Position numbers and translations under genes: made by a program. A DNA stretch of 64,000 nucleotides from Tetmemena sp. SeJ-2015 (taxonomy: Eukaryota > Ciliophora > Spirotrichea > Sporadotrichida > Oxytrichidae): NCBI GenBank assembly GCA_027382625.1, contig JAJKFJ010022879.1:62001-126000 (forward strand), written 5' to 3'. Shown here piece by piece: positions 33,903 through 45,663 of the stretch. The notes below the pieces were generated by a model. The model saw only the letters and a program-made list of their open reading frames with translations. It made no database searches and had not been told where the DNA came from. Every line of letters begins with the position of its first letter. The stretch's first letter is position 1.

Positions 33903-33971
33903 TTTTCCCTATGAATATTCTAAAATATTAAATTTAATTACTCATCATAATCCTCCACCTACTCATTTATC

Positions 33972-33974
<3 letters not shown>

Positions 33975-34005
<31 letters not shown>

Positions 34006-34021
34006 TGAATATATATATATT
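33975..34021. repeat. Microsatellites (TC)14 and (AT)n
   Basis: TC dinucleotide run at 33975-34002 followed within a few bases by an AT run to about 34021, between the start of the kinase gene and the 3' end of the ALDH gene. Confidence 0.9.
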
Positions 34022-34204
34022 TATGATTCAAAATTACTGAGTTTATAAAAAGCCAATCTTTTTCTAGAATAGATTAGAAAGTGTGTAAGTTGGATCTATT
34101 TTAAGTTTGAGAGAAAAGTTAACTAATGAGAAAGATAGAGTGATATTGATAAAGCAGTAGATATTGCAAATTTCATATGATTATCAAGATACTACTCAGC
34201 CCGT

Positions 34205-35052
34205 TCAAGGTAGAGAGTCGCCGGGTCTTTTAATGATGACTAGGAAATTTTTATTAAAGAATGCTATAAGCTCTCTTCCGATACCTGAATCCTTGAAACC
34301 TCCGAAGGGAGCAGATGAGTCGAACACGTCATTTAAGAAGAGAAATCAATTATAATTTTTTTTATCATAGGAGTTCAATTTATCTTGATGGCATTCTCAA
34401 TGTTCTTGGTAACTTTCAAACAAGAATGGACATGACTGGTCCAAAGATTTCTTCACTTCATTATAAAGCTAGATCCCTTGTTTCCGTGTCTCTTTCCACC
34501 AGTAAGAAGCTTAGCACCTTCTCTCTCACCCTTCTCTATGAGCAACTCTGGATATATCTTGTTCATTTGAGCGCTGTCAATCTGAGGACCTTGGTCTGTC
34601 TTGGCATCGAACTGATCTCCAATGTGAGCTTTCTTTGCTGCCTCAGTGGCTCTTCTAACGAACTCGTCATAGATCTTCTCATGCACGAATAGCCTGCTTC
34701 CAGCGATGCAGCACTGACCCATGTTGAAGAAGAGAGCAAACTGTGACTGTTGAATTGCAAGGTCAATATCAGCATCGTCCATCACAATGTTGGCAGACTT
34801 GCCTCCGAGTTCCAAAGTGATTCTCTTCAAGTTATTCTTGTGAGCAGATTGGTATCTATTTTGAAACCTCAGTTGATCCAGTGAAGGCAACCTTGTCTAC
34901 CAAATGGTGCTGAGCTAGAGTCTGATCAATTCTCTGAGAGGATGTTAAGCACACCTTCAGGGAGGCCAGCCTCTAAGGCGAGCTCTCCGATTCTAAGAGC
35001 TGAAAGTGGTGTCTGCTCTGCAGTCTTCACCACAGTGGTGCATCCAGTTGCA
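34205..35052 (-). other. ALDH even-numbered segments 2-4-6-8-10-12
   Basis: On the minus strand, high to low: S2 35052-34934, S4 34920-34865, S6 34848-34473, S8 34454-34422, S10 about 34335-34268, S12 34241-34205. Pointers: 1/2 TGCAACTGGA, 2/3 TCCTCTCAG, 3/4 CTCTA, 4/5 CTGAGGTT, 5/6 CTGCTCACAA, 6/7 AAGGGAT, 7/8 GAAGAAAT, 8/9 CATTCTT, 10/11 AGAGAGCTT, 11/12 AGTCATCATTA. The 9/10 pointer is unresolved. Confidence 0.9.
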
Positions 35053-36168
35053 GCATTAAAATCGATAAATAGGAAGAGTTTAGAATTATTTCAATGTTTC
35101 TAATGATGACTGTCTTACTCTCAAGATAGCCCTTAAGACCTGCCTTCTCCAAGCTCTCTACTAAACCAAGCACTTATAGCAGTTAACGTAGACAGTTCCT
35201 GCCTTAAGGCCGTTGGAGATCTTGATGCCTTTATTTCTAATTTTGGTGACAAGACCGGCTCCAAGACCATAACTAGTGTTGTTGGCTCTAGCAATGACCT
35301 CATCAACGGTCTTGAACTTAAGAATGACGAGCTTATATTTCTTCTTTGGCAATAGTCATATCGTCAGTCACATCAGAAAAAACGGTTGGCTCCACGAAAG
35401 AATCCCTTTATTAACCCTTCTCAATCATTCCGAGGATCTTGTTCATTCATTTACATTTCAAATCAAGCAATTCATTGAACATTTAGGCTTTCTTTATTTT
35501 GTGAGCAGTTCTCATGATCTCATAACCAACCTCAGAAATATTCGTTAGAGCCTGACCAGCTGAAGGTCCATATCCTGAGAGGAATAATTATGTTCCAGTT
35601 GCAAGAACGGGTCCAATTTTCCATGCAAGCATGAGTGCAGGGAAGTTCCAGGGGATGATTTGGCCAACAACTCCTACTGGCTCCTCTCTTAGGTAGGCGA
35701 AGTAAGGACCGTTGATTGGAAGAGTCTTTCCATGGATCTTATCAGCCCATCCTGCATAGTATCTAAGAGTGGCAACCACCAGGTGAACATCAGCAATTTT
35801 AGCAATCTTGGATGGCTTTCCGTTATCAAGAGCCTCCAAAGCGGCGATCTCATCTCCGTGCTTTTCAATTAAGTCAGCGAATCTGTAAAATTGAAGAAGT
35901 TATAAACTTATACTAATCTGTACATGATCTTGCCTCTCTCAGCGGGGTCCATGCGTCTCCAAGGGCCCTCATCGAAAGCCTTGCGGGCGGCTTTAACTGC
36001 GAGATCAACATCTGCACGATCTGCTTCCTGCACAGAGGTAATCTTTTCCTCAGTTGCGGGGTTGTAGGTGTCGAAAGTCTTGCCACTCACTGAGTTCACA
36101 AACTTGCCGTTAATGAGAAGCTGAGTTTGTTTAGGAAGAACCTTTTTAGGAACGTGGCCGTGGCCGAA
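34205..36168 (-). CDS. Aldehyde dehydrogenase (ALDH1/2 type), scrambled gene
   Basis: NAD(P)-dependent oxidation of aldehydes to acids. All diagnostic segments are present but out of order. Reordered by pointers the protein reads [129 protein letters not shown] (catalytic Glu), [16 protein letters not shown] (catalytic Cys), [53 protein letters not shown] and stop TGA 34205-34207. The first segment also contains a conventional 35-bp IES. No ATG was found: the frame opens at 36168 after an in-frame TGA, so the true first segment is missing from this stretch. Three or four joins need one base fewer in a homopolymer. Confidence 0.93.
35101..36168 (-). other. ALDH odd-numbered segments 1-3-5-7-9-11
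   Basis: On the minus strand, high to low: S1 36168-35594, S3 35583-35546, S5 35535-35499, S7 35408-35337, S9 35326 to about 35175, S11 35159-35101 (pointers included). Spacers between some of them are only about 10 bp. Each segment encodes a stretch whose neighbours in the protein lie in the even block. Confidence 0.9.
35880..35914 (-). other. Conventional IES inside ALDH segment 1 (8-bp pointer)
   Basis: AATCTGTA (TACAGATT on the coding strand) at 35880-35887 and 35915-35922. Excision gives [20 protein letters not shown] reading gives MYRLIR, which fits the family less well. Confidence 0.82.
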
Positions 36169-37068
36169 TCAATAAAACAACTCAGAATTGAGTTATGGGT
36201 TTATTTATATGAATATTTGTTATAAGAATGAAATTGATGAATGATCTCTTGATTAGATGTTTGGAAAGCATATCTTTGTTTGAGGGTTTTTGAAAATATT
36301 GCAAGAATATATCCATACATTTGAATTGATAAATGCTTGAATTTTGGAATAATTATATTTGAATTAGAATAGGAAGATAAAGAGACAAAGTGTATCTTAT
36401 TTAATTCAGTTCTCCCACAGTAATAGAATCTAAAAGATTCCGATATTCTTAGTTTCCACTAAATATTCTACTCACTTTTATTAAAATACATTTTATTGCA
36501 TTTTGATTCAAATTAAGCGTTAAATAAATAAGAATTCAAGTACTTATAGAGCAGATAGAATAATCAAACCAGAGTTACCCATTTTATGTACACTCTCCAA
36601 AATGAAAGCATTTGAGTTATTTTTTTTGCAAAAACCAACATCTTATTAAATAGCTTTTGAGTTCTTAAAATTTACACTAGATAGTTTCACATCACATGGG
36701 AATATTTAGTCTGAGTTTAGCTTAATGATGCATAGAGTTTCTTGGTCAAATTTAAAATCCTTAGAAGTTAAGAAGAATAAAGTAGGGAGGGCGTTTGGTC
36801 AAATATGATAGATAATAAGCACAGCCTTTTAAAAACAATTGGAACATTAATTTATAAAAATAGGATGAGGGGAAACATTTAGAAATTAAGCTTTTGAGCT
36901 AAATATAACGCCTAGTTTATTTTAAGAAAGAGTAGTAAAGAAGGAGATGAGAGCTTATATAAGTTTGAATATTTTTAAGCAACTAAGTTTTAATCTAAAG
37001 AGAATTTTTTTACCATTAAGTCAATGGGCTATAAAATATATAAATTCCTCTTTTATACTCATTTTTTG
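36169..37068. other. AT-rich spacer, no gene seen
   Basis: A/T-rich with one 61-codon open frame on + (from 36947) of low-complexity hydrophobic composition, which I consider chance. No repeats or RNA genes seen. Confidence 0.45.
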
Positions 37069-38365
37069 GCTAATATGTCCTTCTAAAAGAGTTTCAGATA
37101 TTAAGTTTTTTAATGAATTAATAAATCTTTAATTAATAAGCTTATGTAAATTAATTTTACTAATAAAGTGAGTAGAATTTATTTTTGTAAGATATTAAGT
37201 ACAAAGAGGGCTGCAAAATACTTCTTAAATATATTTTAAATTGCAAGAAGAGAGAAAAGAGAGACAAAAATGGTTGAGGCGAAGCTGCTGTTTTGGTAGT
37301 ATGGAGCCATAGTGAGGTTAAGGGTTGAGGATCCATAATTGCCGCTGGTGTGCTGAGCAGTCTGATTGTTCACCACATATCCAAATGACCAGATAATATC
37401 GTAGGTGCCATTGCTGAATTGGTAGTCGGCGGTGTCATTCTATTTTATCTCTATTAAATTAAACCCTTAATTCTATGATATTTGATTGGTAATCATGGGA
37501 CGAGTGAACTTGACATTGAAATTAGCAGTAGCTGCAGAGGTGGCAGTTCTAGTATAACTGACTGGAGAGACAGTGGAGACATTCCAATAATTTATTATTT
37601 TAATAAATAATATTCATATAGAAAAGATAATTGTAGACGTCTTGAGATGAATAATTATTGCAATAAGTTATCTAATTCCATGTTTAATGAATCTGCAGCT
37701 GGGGTTCTGCTTGAATCAGTCTTCAAGTCAAATACTTATGCCTAAATTTATCTAATTAGTCAGCGCAAGTGAAGGCGTCTGAGGCAGAGTTTCTGAAGTA
37801 GTAGACGCAACTTATGATATCAGCATTTGACATTCAATATAAAATTAAGCAAGTATTCTCAATTGTAAAGGATTATTTATAATTACGTTGGTACCGAATC
37901 CAAGGCCAAGGTACATTAAATTTAGTTTCTTTAGAAGTAATTTAACATTCCATTACCTGCGGTGGCGTTAATGCCAAAGGGAGTGACGTTGAAATTCTGC
38001 ACATTAAAATAAATACATTGATATTGAAGTTGAGGACATTAAACTATAAGTAGTGATAGTTTATTTTAGAGGACAGCAGGGCTGAATCTGGAGTCGACTT
38101 AGTAAGTGGCAGTTACTGAAGGAGTTGAAGTCTTCAAGTTAATGGTTATACATAGTGATAAAATAATAACATTCTTAAGATGGTATAGGTACTAGATAAG
38201 GTTCCATTTCCAGTCAATACTTTACTTTAATAAGGTAGAATCATATTTTATTACTAAATGATAAAATAAATTATCAAAATTATGATTAATTGGCATTTGA
38301 GTCCAATATGGTGCAGCTGAAGCAACGCTGAAGAGAGCGGCAAGAGTGGTAAGAAGAGTTTTCAT
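37069..38365 (-). CDS. Secreted/anchored protein, paralogue A (DOMON-like C-terminus)
   Basis: ATG 38365 begins a clear signal peptide (KTLLTTLAALFSVASA, then APYWTQ). Further segments, separated by AT-rich inserts, lead to a C-terminal part: NDTADYQFSNGTYDIIWSFG, NQTAQHTSGNYGSSTLNL, TMAPYYQNSSFASTIFVSLF. The 'yDIIW.(F/Y)G....H(T)s..g..(L)nL' pattern is like the end of DOMON domains (haem/sugar-binding), and the hydrophobic finish could be a GPI-anchor signal. Both are inferences. The frame stays open to TGA 37069, but the last ~65 codons look non-coding. At least five inserts break the gene and were not all resolved. Confidence 0.6.
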
Positions 38366-39299
38366 TTTGCTAAAGCCAATGTAAGTGATATGAATGAATA
38401 TAGAAGGCGCCCACTACTTTTGAAGAGGGGCTAAGTATATACAGAATATTTTGAAAGTGGTAGGGACTCTGAAAACACTTACTTTGAAAGACTAGGTATT
38501 TGAATTTAATAAATTTAAATTTATATTATTGATCAATTCATATTCAATTAATAATTTTCCTTTAAGAGACTTAGTAACCCATATTTTACAAAGTTAAACT
38601 CATTTTTAATTCAAGACAATTAATCAAACTTATTAAAAAGCTTTTAGCAGAATATTATTTTTATTAAAAGTGTATATTAATTTGTAAATGAGTGATAGTA
38701 GTAGGAAAAGGGATCATTATGACATCAGGGATATGGAATTACAGAGTTCGGTTTATCTATTTCACTCGATCAGAAGGCTACTTAGTCAATTATTGAACAC
38801 CCTCTATTATTTATTTCATCTTCTAACTGCATTTTATCTGCTCTAAGCTGATAATTTAGCTCAAATCATTTAATATTAAATCCATTGAGAATATAAATTA
38901 AATTGCTTAATATGGTAAAATATTTAAAATAAATGATTAATTTAAAAGTATTTTTTAGATAGCAGCATTTTTATATTAAGTAATTCCAAAAGAATTTAAA
39001 TTTGGATTCTTAGAGTTAGTTAGATACATTTTAAGTTGAAGATATAATTAATATAAATTCATAAGTCTGGCTCGAGTGAGAATCTGATTTTGAAGGAAAT
39101 ATTTAATATAAAAACGAGACTGAGAACTCAGCTACTCCCATCTGTTTGAGTCTTATATTCCACAAATCAATTTAAAAAATACTTCTCAGATTTATTTTTT
39201 CTTATTTACTAAGTTGCTCCATAATTATAAAATCTAATTAAAGAGTCACTAATTATTTTGGCGTCTAGAATGAAGAACATAATTTTTAGAAGAAATAAA
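38366..39299. other. AT-rich spacer between the paralogues
   Basis: No protein-like frame. A few short A/T runs only. Confidence 0.45.
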
Positions 39300-40547
39300 A
39301 ATGCAGCTAGGGCTATAAATGATAGCAATATATGTTAATTTTGAATTTAGAGAGACTCTTCCAAAAATAAAAGTAATATACTCTTGGGGTATTCCTGAGG
39401 GTCACTCCAAACACAAATCTCATGCTAAAATTGCTAGAGCTAGGAGTGCTATCTAAATAATTTAAAGCTATCAAAGAAGCCCCTAGGCTCAAAGCAGAGC
39501 TGTCAGTTGCGTAGTAGGGAGCCATTGTCAGATCAAGCTTGGTGGTTCCGTTGAGAGTAGGGTTCGCTGCCACTCCGGCTGAGTAGAACCCATAGGACCA
39601 GATCATGTCGTAGGATTGGTTGTTCAGCTGGAAGTCAGAGGCACTGTCATTCATAGTATACATATTTCTTATGACTAAGAATAAGTTTTAATTGAAATTG
39701 ATTAGTTCTCATAGGTCTAGTGAATTTGACTATGAAGTTTGTAGTGGCCGCTGACTTTGAAGTCCTCACATAACTGACTGGTGCGATATGAGTAACATTT
39801 ACAAATTCTGATCCTAAAATAATACTAATAACATTAAGAATAAATATGTGGATTGTAGATGTCGTTGCTAGTATCTAGCATATAAATAAGAGTATCATTA
39901 GTCACCGTAGAATCAGCACCCACATATGCATCATTATGCAATATCAAATATGTTTATCATAGCAGGAGAGGGCGTCAGTTGCTACGTTTGTAAAGCTGTA
40001 TCTGCACCAGGTGTAGTCACTGTCGGCCATCACTGTCTTAAAAAGTTAAAATTATTTAACTTTCCAATTCCCATTCCTAAGTACATTCCATTAATATTAA
40101 ATATTAAGAAATTTCATTGCCTGCACTCATCAAATATAATTTTAGAATTAAAATTGTAAATTTAAATATGATTGCCGCTAGTTCCCCATGCGGAGACATC
40201 AAGACTTTGCTAAAATATCATTAATTAGTTTGCAAGTTAAGTTAGTAATTGATAACAGCCGGCTAAATATTAATATACAAGAGAATGATTATGATGATTA
40301 TTATTTTAGCTCATAGTTGCTGTCAACTATATAAGTTAATGTCAGTGATTAATATATATAAAAATAAAAATTAAAGTTTATATTAAATAAAAGAGTGATG
40401 GGGTTCCAGTCTTGAGAGCTATGGAGTATAAATTAGAATGTAATTAAATAAGTAGTTAGTGGAGAGAGCCCCACTTCCTTTGTAGACTGGTTGAGCTAAG
40501 GTCACTCCAAGTATGGCTGCAATCATCACAAGGGTTTCTTTATTCAT
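39300..40547 (-). CDS. Secreted/anchored protein, paralogue B
   Basis: ATG 40547 begins a signal peptide (KETLVMIAAILGVTLA, then QPVYKGSG). The C-terminal region reads NDSASDFQLNNQSYDMIWSY, then PTLNGTTKLDLTMAPYYATD and a hydrophobic stretch LSLGASLIAL. This is the same layout as paralogue A (NDTADYQF.NGTYDIIW.FG / STLNLTMAPYY), and both share a segment ending in FTRP or its equivalent upstream. Same strand, 0.9 kb apart, so a tandem duplication. Internal IESs are numerous and the exact 3' end is not fixed. Confidence 0.6.
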
Positions 40548-41243
40548 TCTGCTGAATTTTAACATGGCTTGCATTATTTATTAAATAATTATAATGTACA
40601 TAGCTTTTGGATTATTATTGTAAGGAACAGATCGGTGGTAAGACAATGCTTTGAATACTAAGTTTTATTTTAAAGCTTTTAATTTCACAAGTCATTTATA
40701 AATATAGTTTCATTTATAAATTTTGGAATTATTAAACAAATAAAATAGAATAATTTAGCAAATAAAATCAAATGGTGTAAGTATAAAATAGTTTAATAAT
40801 TTGAGAACAAATAGGATAAGTTATAAATTTATGTTTAAAAAAATAAAACTGAGTCCTTAAATATCTGAAACGCCACAAATTATCCAATTATATTGCTGAA
40901 ATTATTCAAAATTTTTATTCTGTTTTAATGATTAGTTGAATTATACTTGTTAAATTTAAGTTGGAATTAGTAGAAATCAGATCTAATCAGTTAATTAACA
41001 ATTGCTTTTTTATCCTGATCCGATTATGAAATCAAAACAGAATAAAATAGGAATAATTTCTGAAATTACTGATTTATCCTGATCAATTTAGCTATGTTAT
41101 TAGCAAGATTTAATAGAATCTAAATAAATAAAGCTCAGCCTTGGAAATACATTTGATTAATTTATTTAATATTTAGCAAAAGTTAATTATATTTGGATTG
41201 ATAAGATTATTGATACTGCAACAACAACAATACATTTACTGCT
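40548..41243. other. AT-rich spacer
   Basis: Contains two copies of TTTATCCTGATC about 60 bp apart (near 41009 and 41073) and otherwise A/T-rich DNA with no gene seen. Confidence 0.45.
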
Positions 41244-44200
41244 TCAAGATTATTAAGTTTTATCCTCTTTTAGATCTTGAGTTTGGCTTAAAGTTAAGCT
41301 GGCGTCCTTACTCTTCTGTGAGCCCTTATTTTCATTTCTGTAGTACTTGTTATAAAACTTGAGCAGTTGATATAGATTTTTGTCAAGACTCTTCCCAAAC
41401 CCTCTTTGCCCATAAGTTTCCTCATCCTCCGGATCTAAACCTTAGAAGAGATAGCCTTTCGGAAGTTGCAGACTAGGATTAGGAATGAATAGTGAGTGAG
41501 ATTACTATGGGTTATATGAAGAACCCTTTCTTTGGGGAAGTTTAGCAAACAGTTTATACCTTAATTTAAAAAGTAATAATTATGACTCTTGTAATTTATA
41601 ATTCTTAATTCATCTGCTAGGATTGGGAATGGGATAAGTCTGAAGAAGCATTCGAAGTCTATTTTGGGTTTGCGTGCGTATTTAGAAGAAATGTTCTCTT
41701 TAAAAATGTACTCAGAAAGCTTAAAATTAAACTATCAAACATTTATCTATAACTTTGTGATTTCTTATCCTACGACAGAAGTAGGTGGGATGTTCTAGTA
41801 GAGAGTGAGTAAATTTAGAATATTGAGCTCTCCATCTCTGTCTATATCTAGCAGCTTAAATACAAGTTTCTTGTGAGAAAAATTCATCTCCTCATCTCTT
41901 AATGGCATGAAAGTGCTTATGAACCTTGAGAGACTTATCTTAGATTTATCAAACCCTCTGCTCAAAAGAAGATAGATTAATTTCCCGAAGAAAGGATAAG
42001 AGTAGCCAAATATTTAGGGCATACTTTCAATTATTTATTGCTCTGTAATGAATGCAGTCTACTCTTTGAAAGCTTGGCGAATTTTCTTATCTAGCTGATC
42101 AAAGCTCATAAATCTCTTGAAGAGCAGAACGCAGTCATTGAATTCTTCGTGAGTCAAATTATTCTTTAAGGAAATTAAGTCTTAGTCAAAGAAGCTCTCT
42201 CCTTGCCCACTCATTCCATCAATAAGTTAATTATCTCCACTAGATTCAAGCTAAGATTTTAAATATAGGTGAAAGTAAGTAAGTAAATTTAGCTATACTA
42301 ATTATCTCTAAGGAAAGACTCTGGTAAAACCTTTACCTGTTAAATGTTTGACTATATCTTCAATTAATTTTGGAGCCTTATATTTTTGTGATAGATTTAT
42401 GAATTCATTCTGAGTAAGAAAGCCTTCTATATTACTCTGATCTGATTTCTTGAATTTTTTAATATAATCCCCTAAGTGAGCATTTGCTAATAGTGGCTTT
42501 TTAAATTCTACTTCATCTTTAACCTTGCTATTTTAATGCGTATAGGTTTCTTACTAACAATCAATATACTGAAAATATAAGAACTTTATTTCTATAGTTA
42601 GTTCATCATTTATTTTGGCTATTTGCTCTTTATTAGACTCCTAATAGCTTCCAATTGCATTTTTAAAGCTACTTGCATTGCCATTAGTAGGCCCAAACTT
42701 GGATAAATTAGTCTTCATTTATGGAGTCTCTTTAGCTGATCCTGCTTGGCTTATTGAGGCCTATTTCTAAGCAATCGATTTTAAGAGAGTACCTTGCTTT
42801 CTAAGTTTCAAATTATTTTGAAAACTTTCTTTCACCCTTCATTAGTTTTATTCCCCTAGCGATCGTATCTAATTGTCTTACTCAATATAGCTGGAGGAAG
42901 ATTCAAACTTGCTTATTTTTACGCTTTGATCCATCGACAGTGTCTTCTTATGATTGATTTATTTAACTGCTCTTACTATATCACTGGAAAAAGCTTCCAG
43001 AAATATATCACTGTCACTTGGTGCCACCATATCTGTATTCTATCGGGGCTAGCAATACTTCATGAGAGAGAAGATATCACTCTCTGAAAGTTTCTTATCA
43101 TTGTTTATGTCGATAATTCTAAACAAAAATGCCCTCAGCATCTATACAAAAAATAATTAGAGTAGCTAAGTAAATAAGTAAATAAGTAAGTAAGAGAGTA
43201 TTATTTCTTTCTTACCTATGGTTCTTAGTTAGCGAAAGCTTCGATGCAATCACAATATCCATTCATATCGTGATAATACTCCAAAATTCTAAAAATAGGG
43301 AGCTATGTTCTTCATGATTCTTTCTCCAAGGAATTCCCTGTATCTCTTAATCAAATACTCTTTCAGTTTATTCTTGTTCAGCTTTCTTTCAACTGAAACT
43401 ATGCTAAAATGGATACATGAATTCATTATAGACTAAATGAGAGAGTATGGTCGGGTCTTTCCTATCAAGCACAATATTCTTCAAATTTTTGGCTTGCCCA
43501 TGAAGACTTTGGTTCTTGTACTAGTTAACTTTACTAACACCCCTACTCAATGTTTTCTTAGTCAAATCTCTGGAGCTGCCCTGCTCCTTGAATAAAATAA
43601 AGCTAGAAAAGAGAGGCAGGGTTAGGATTAGAGCCAGATTCATTCCTGATCTTCAATGGAGAGATTTCCTTGCTTTAGGGCCTATTTATGCTTTTGCTAT
43701 GATGCTTTGAAGAATCGAATTCCCTGACTCCTCTGGCAGGACTGTCCTCTAAATTTTGTGATCCATCAAGGGATTCTTATCTCGAAACATCCAAAGAATT
43801 ATCATTATTTTACTCTGCTCTTGGATTATTGAGATTCAGGTGAGCATTTGTAAAAGACTTGTTCTGATTATTTCTATAAATAAAATCATCATCATTTTAA
43901 AGTTATTGCTGCTTGTGATAGAAATTATGGTAGTCATAGTCTTATTCTTTAAAAAACTGTCTTTCCCAGAGTGCTAGAACTTACTTGGAAGAGAAGCTTG
44001 ATAGGATAATTTTGCTTGATCTTTTAAGTTTGGAGCAGGATCAAATACGTCTAATTCGCTATTCCCTACAAGAGAGCCCAGGATCTATCTCTAATTATTT
44101 TTCTTTGCTGTAGCTAGCTCAATAAAAAGTTTAGTTATCTAAAGTTTAATAAATGAGCTCTTAAATAGAGATCAATTACATTTTTTAAAAAAAACTGAGA

Positions 44201-45570
44201 TTTAAGGTTTCAGGAATTCTACTGACTGATTTAGAGATACTTAACCCTTTTCAATAGAACTTATCTTAAATTAATAGATTGAAATAGAACTATTGAGGCT
44301 GTTTTTATGATTTATATGCTTTTAGTTGAGTATCGATATCTGTTCTTGAGTATTTGGCTTAACTGAGCCATGGGTAAGATCACTAACTTCGATCTCATCA
44401 AAGTTTTTGGACTTCCTATCGAAAATTTGAAGCTAGGGGAGATGCTTAGGTATTCTGTACTTCTCTTATTCCCTTTGAATATCTTTGGGCGTACTTAGGT
44501 AAGAATTATCTACGCTATTCCTCTTTGAACTCTTCACTTGATCTAATTCCTCTTGAATATACAGTTGTGGTACTTTATAGTTCAAGCTCGGCTCTATTAG
44601 ACTTTTGTTCAGTTAGCTGCTCTTCCCTTGATTCCCTTCAATTAATTAAATTTAAGTTTAGCAAGCTTATCAAATTATAAGAGACTATTTATTCTATTAT
44701 ATTGTATTCTCTCTGTTTTAATATATTTTCAACCTTTTTGAAATTGATGTTTATGTTAATCTTTGAATCAGCTTACGGTTCCTTGGAATATTTGGGATAC
44801 TCTGTGAAAGCACTTGAGTGCCTCACATCAGTTTAATTTTTGAGAGGATTGCTTTCATATTTAGTGTTCATTAATTCCTACTTCCTCTAAATTATGCTTT
44901 AGTAACCCTAGCTTCTCTCTGGAAAGCCATTTAAACTCTTGTTGAGATTAACTGCACCAACGGTCACTGAAGAGCTTACAGCTGACTTTCTTGAGTTAAT
45001 AACACTATGAAACTGCTTCTGCTTTTATTTCTGCAGAAGATGGGAACTAGTCTCAGCTCCTCCCTTCATCCAAATCCTAATCTTCCATATATTTGCTTAT
45101 TCGTTCGTTGTGATTCTTCTTCAGTAAATCTCTCAGAGTGTATAAATTATTACTTCTAAAAAAGCATCTACTCATTGAATACTAGCCCACTCGCTCCAAG
45201 GAGTATGCTGATTGCTTCGAAGCATCATAATTTTGAAAGGCTTGACTCATTGACTGGCTTAATGTACTTTTTGTAGTAGTTATGATGCAATTTGGGCAAG
45301 CACTCTCCTCCGATTATTCCTTTCTTAACCGCCTGCTCTTTAAAAACGAGAAAGGCTTATCTGTCCATACTTAAGTTCTCTATGAAATTTTCCACACTCT
45401 AGGCTGTATAGTGCCTGCTAAATAAAAATAACCCGAGCATAATAGATATGTAACAAATTTATGATGCTTTGAGACTTGCTTCCACTCATTCTCTTATCTG
45501 GGGAAGTCTAGCTATCTTTGCCAAGAGTGAGTCCAGAGGAGTGATTTACACTCATTTGAGAAAGTCGCAT
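41244..45570 (-). CDS. Large EF-hand calcium-binding protein
   Basis: ATG 45570 (MRLSQMSVNHSS...), then after an intron SVENFIENLSMDRQAFLVFK and GIIGGECLPKLHHNYYKKYI, long Ser/Gln-rich regions, and EF-hands: DINNDKKLSESDIFSLMKYC (near 43100, canonical D.N.D.K.S..D loop) and LLDIDRDGELNILNLL (near 41840, loop with Asn at position 12). The C-terminus reads KGSQKSKDASLTLSQTQD, stop TGA 41244-41246. Reading frames change many times over 4.3 kb, so IESs and introns are frequent, and a second gene within the span cannot be excluded. No kinase domain was seen. Function beyond calcium binding is unknown. Confidence 0.65.
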
Positions 45571-45663
45571 TTTTATTTTGCAATAAGAAATTAATCAAAG
45601 AAATTTAAGCAAAATTAACACTCTAGAATAGGCAAATATTCATCAATAATCTCAATATAATTC

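Noticed and set aside
34300..34340. Programmed ribosomal frameshifting to explain ALDH one-base shifts
   Set aside because: All discrepancies are +1 in short homopolymers at different sites with no shared slippery motif. Sequencing or assembly error is simpler.
34315..34692. Plus-strand 125-codon frame
   Set aside because: Antisense of ALDH segments 6, 8 and 10.
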